64,000 nucleotides of DNA, from NCBI RefSeq assembly GCF_900112025.1, contig NZ_FOKL01000006.1:293199-357198 (forward strand), given 5' to 3'. The position numbers and the translations under genes are program-made. Under the pieces are notes generated by a model. The model was given only the letters and a program-made list of their open reading frames with translations, did not search any database and was not told the origin of the DNA. The DNA is from Janthinobacterium sp. 344. GTDB lineage: Bacteria; Pseudomonadota; Gammaproteobacteria; Burkholderiales; Burkholderiaceae_D. Position 1 is the stretch's first letter, and every line of letters begins with the position of its first letter. Below, piece after piece: positions 62,964 to 64,000 of this stretch.

Positions 62964-63252
62964 ATGGACCCTAGATGTAGTTATAATTTTTAAAACAAAC
63001 TAGTGTAAATTGGCATTGTTTATTTATCTATGAAAATATTTTAATTATGAAAATTTTGTTTCTTTTTTGATGAATTCCTGAAAGCGCGAAGAATGCGGAG
63101 ACGAAAGCTTCTTTCATTCCCACTGTAGGATTTTTAGCGATAATGAATCGAGTTCAACGGTAGAATAGCCAGCACTGGCGCCGCTCCTGGCGCTTTTTGT
63201 CATCCCCGGCACAGCATGCTGTTGCAAGGCTGCGCCGTTACCAGGCTACCGC
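62964..63252. other. AT-rich intergenic region
   Basis: No gene is seen. It is distinctly AT-rich from 62970 to 63075 and should contain the lipoprotein promoter. A short hairpin GCGCC (63178-63182)/GGCGC (63189-63193) followed by TTTTT lies on the plus strand before the symporter gene. It could end an unseen small transcript or be part of the symporter leader. Confidence 0.4.
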
Positions 63253-64000
63253 ATGTCTTCTTTCTCTCCCGCTGCCCTGCTGCGCAATCTGAAACCCGAT
63301 AACTTCACCATCGCCCTGCTTGTCACCGTGGCGCTGGCCAGCTTTTTGCCCTGCACGGGCCAGACGGCCGTGGTCTTCGGCAATATCACCACCGTTGCCA
63401 TCGGCGCCTTGTTCTTCCTGCATGGCGCCAAGCTGTCGCGCGAAGCCGTGGTGGCCGGCATCATGCACTGGCGCCTGCACTTGCTGGTGCTGGCCAGCAC
63501 CTTCGTCCTGTTTCCCCTGCTGGGCCTGGCCCTGCGTCCGCTGGCGCTGACTTTCCTCACGCCCGAGCTGTACGTGGGCATTTTGTTCCTGTGCGCCCTG
63601 CCCTCGACCGTGCAATCGTCGATCGCCTTGACGGCCATGGCGCGCGGCAATGTGCCGGCCGCCATCTGCAGCGCCTCGGCCTCGAATTTCATCGGCATCT
63701 TCCTTGCCCCGATTCTCGTCGGCTTGCTGGTGGCCAAGGGTGCGGAAAGCAAGTCCTCGGTCGATGCGGTGCTGTCCATCGTCATGCAACTGCTGCTGCC
63801 CTTCCTGGCCGGCCAGTTCCTGCGCCGCTGGATCGGCCGCTGGGTCGACCGCCACAAGGCCATGCTGAAATTCGTCGACCAAGGATCCATTTTGCTGGTG
63901 GTCTACACGGCCTTCAGCGAAGCCGTCAGCGAAGGCCTGTGGCACACGATCTCGGTGGAAACCCTGGTAGCGCTGGGCGTGTTCAGCATCGTGCTGCTGG
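63253..64000 (+). CDS. Bile acid:sodium symporter family protein (YfeH-like), 5' part
   Basis: The open frame runs from ATG 63253 (MSSFSPAALLRNLKPDNFTI) past the window edge, giving about 249 residues here. It shows many membrane spans (IALLVTVALASFLPC, LHLLVLASTFVLFPLLGLAL) and the family region ILFLCALPSTVQSSIALTAM, ARGNVPAAICSASASNFIGI. This identifies the SBF-like/YfeH branch of BASS transporters. Substrate unknown; the C-terminus is not visible. Confidence 0.88.
   Translation, partial: MSSFSPAALLRNLKPDNFTIALLVTVALASFLPCTGQTAVVFGNITTVAIGALFFLHGAKLSREAVVAGIMHWRLHLLVLASTFVLFPLLGLALRPLALTFLTPELYVGILFLCALPSTVQSSIALTAMARGNVPAAICSASASNFIGIFLAPILVGLLVAKGAESKSSVDAVLSIVMQLLLPFLAGQFLRRWIGRWVDRHKAMLKFVDQGSILLVVYTAFSEAVSEGLWHTISVETLVALGVFSIVLL

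Overview
The window looks like chromosomal DNA of a GC-rich betaproteobacterium, most likely family Oxalobacteraceae (Janthinobacterium, Duganella or Massilia type). This rests on gene content and codon use: the YfhL-type ferredoxin-coaD-rsmD block, a PutA without an N-terminal DNA-binding domain and with a divergent Lrp-type regulator, a GlrK-GlrG-GlrR set, and many LysR-type regulators. I see no rRNA, tRNA, CRISPR array, integrase or insertion sequence. No sequence search was possible, so the genus is an inference.

Layout. 0-3.6 kb: branched-chain amino acid ABC transporter genes (livG, livF, start of a binding protein) and a GMC oxidoreductase, all on the minus strand. 3.8-5.1 kb: a gene-free, AT-rich array of three degenerate direct repeats of about 470 bp. 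Each repeat carries perfect DnaA boxes followed, at constant spacing, by a DnaA-trio-like run and an AT-rich stretch; this is the layout of a bacterial origin unwinding module. 5-12 kb: mtnN, putA with its Lrp-type regulator, and a chemotaxis receptor. 12-18.2 kb: LysR regulator, small membrane protein, chalcone-isomerase-like protein, ferredoxin, coaD, rsmD, lipoprotein, glmU. 18.3-18.9 kb: a second gene-free cluster of DnaA-box-like motifs. 18.9-21.3 kb: Lrp/AsnC regulator and glmS.

21.4-28.2 kb is a sulfur/methionine island: a MetF-like protein and MetR on one strand; divergently an FMN reductase, a DUF1852 protein (MesX) and a core methionine synthase (MesD). It is followed by an OsmC-YcaO fusion. 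28.6-30.2 kb: a hipA-hipB toxin-antitoxin-like pair in reversed order. 30.6-42.6 kb: MscS-type channel, DUF2938 protein and ArsR-rhodanese regulator sharing a 38-bp palindrome, ClbS/DfsB-like protein, NAD salvage/synthesis pair (nadE, nadM-nudix), stress-like proteins, LysR-MFS pair. 42.6-48.2 kb: a complete RND efflux operon. 48.2-55.2 kb: regulators, an MFS transporter, an SDR and a Fur-box-controlled methyltransferase/AraC pair. 55.3-58.2 kb: an M16 metalloprotease.

58.5-62.5 kb is a tidy regulatory circuit: histidine kinase, lipoprotein and sigma-54 activator (GlrK/G/R = QseE/G/F type), followed by two exact TGTC-N10-GACA sites and a consensus sigma-54 promoter in front of a secreted BON-domain protein. 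The window ends in a bile acid:sodium symporter-family gene that runs off the edge.

Most interesting observations: the triplicated origin-like module at 3.8-5.1 kb with the companion DnaA-box cluster at 18.3-18.9 kb; the oxygen-dependent methionine synthase island with its flavin-linked neighbours; and the self-contained GlrR/sigma-54 circuit.
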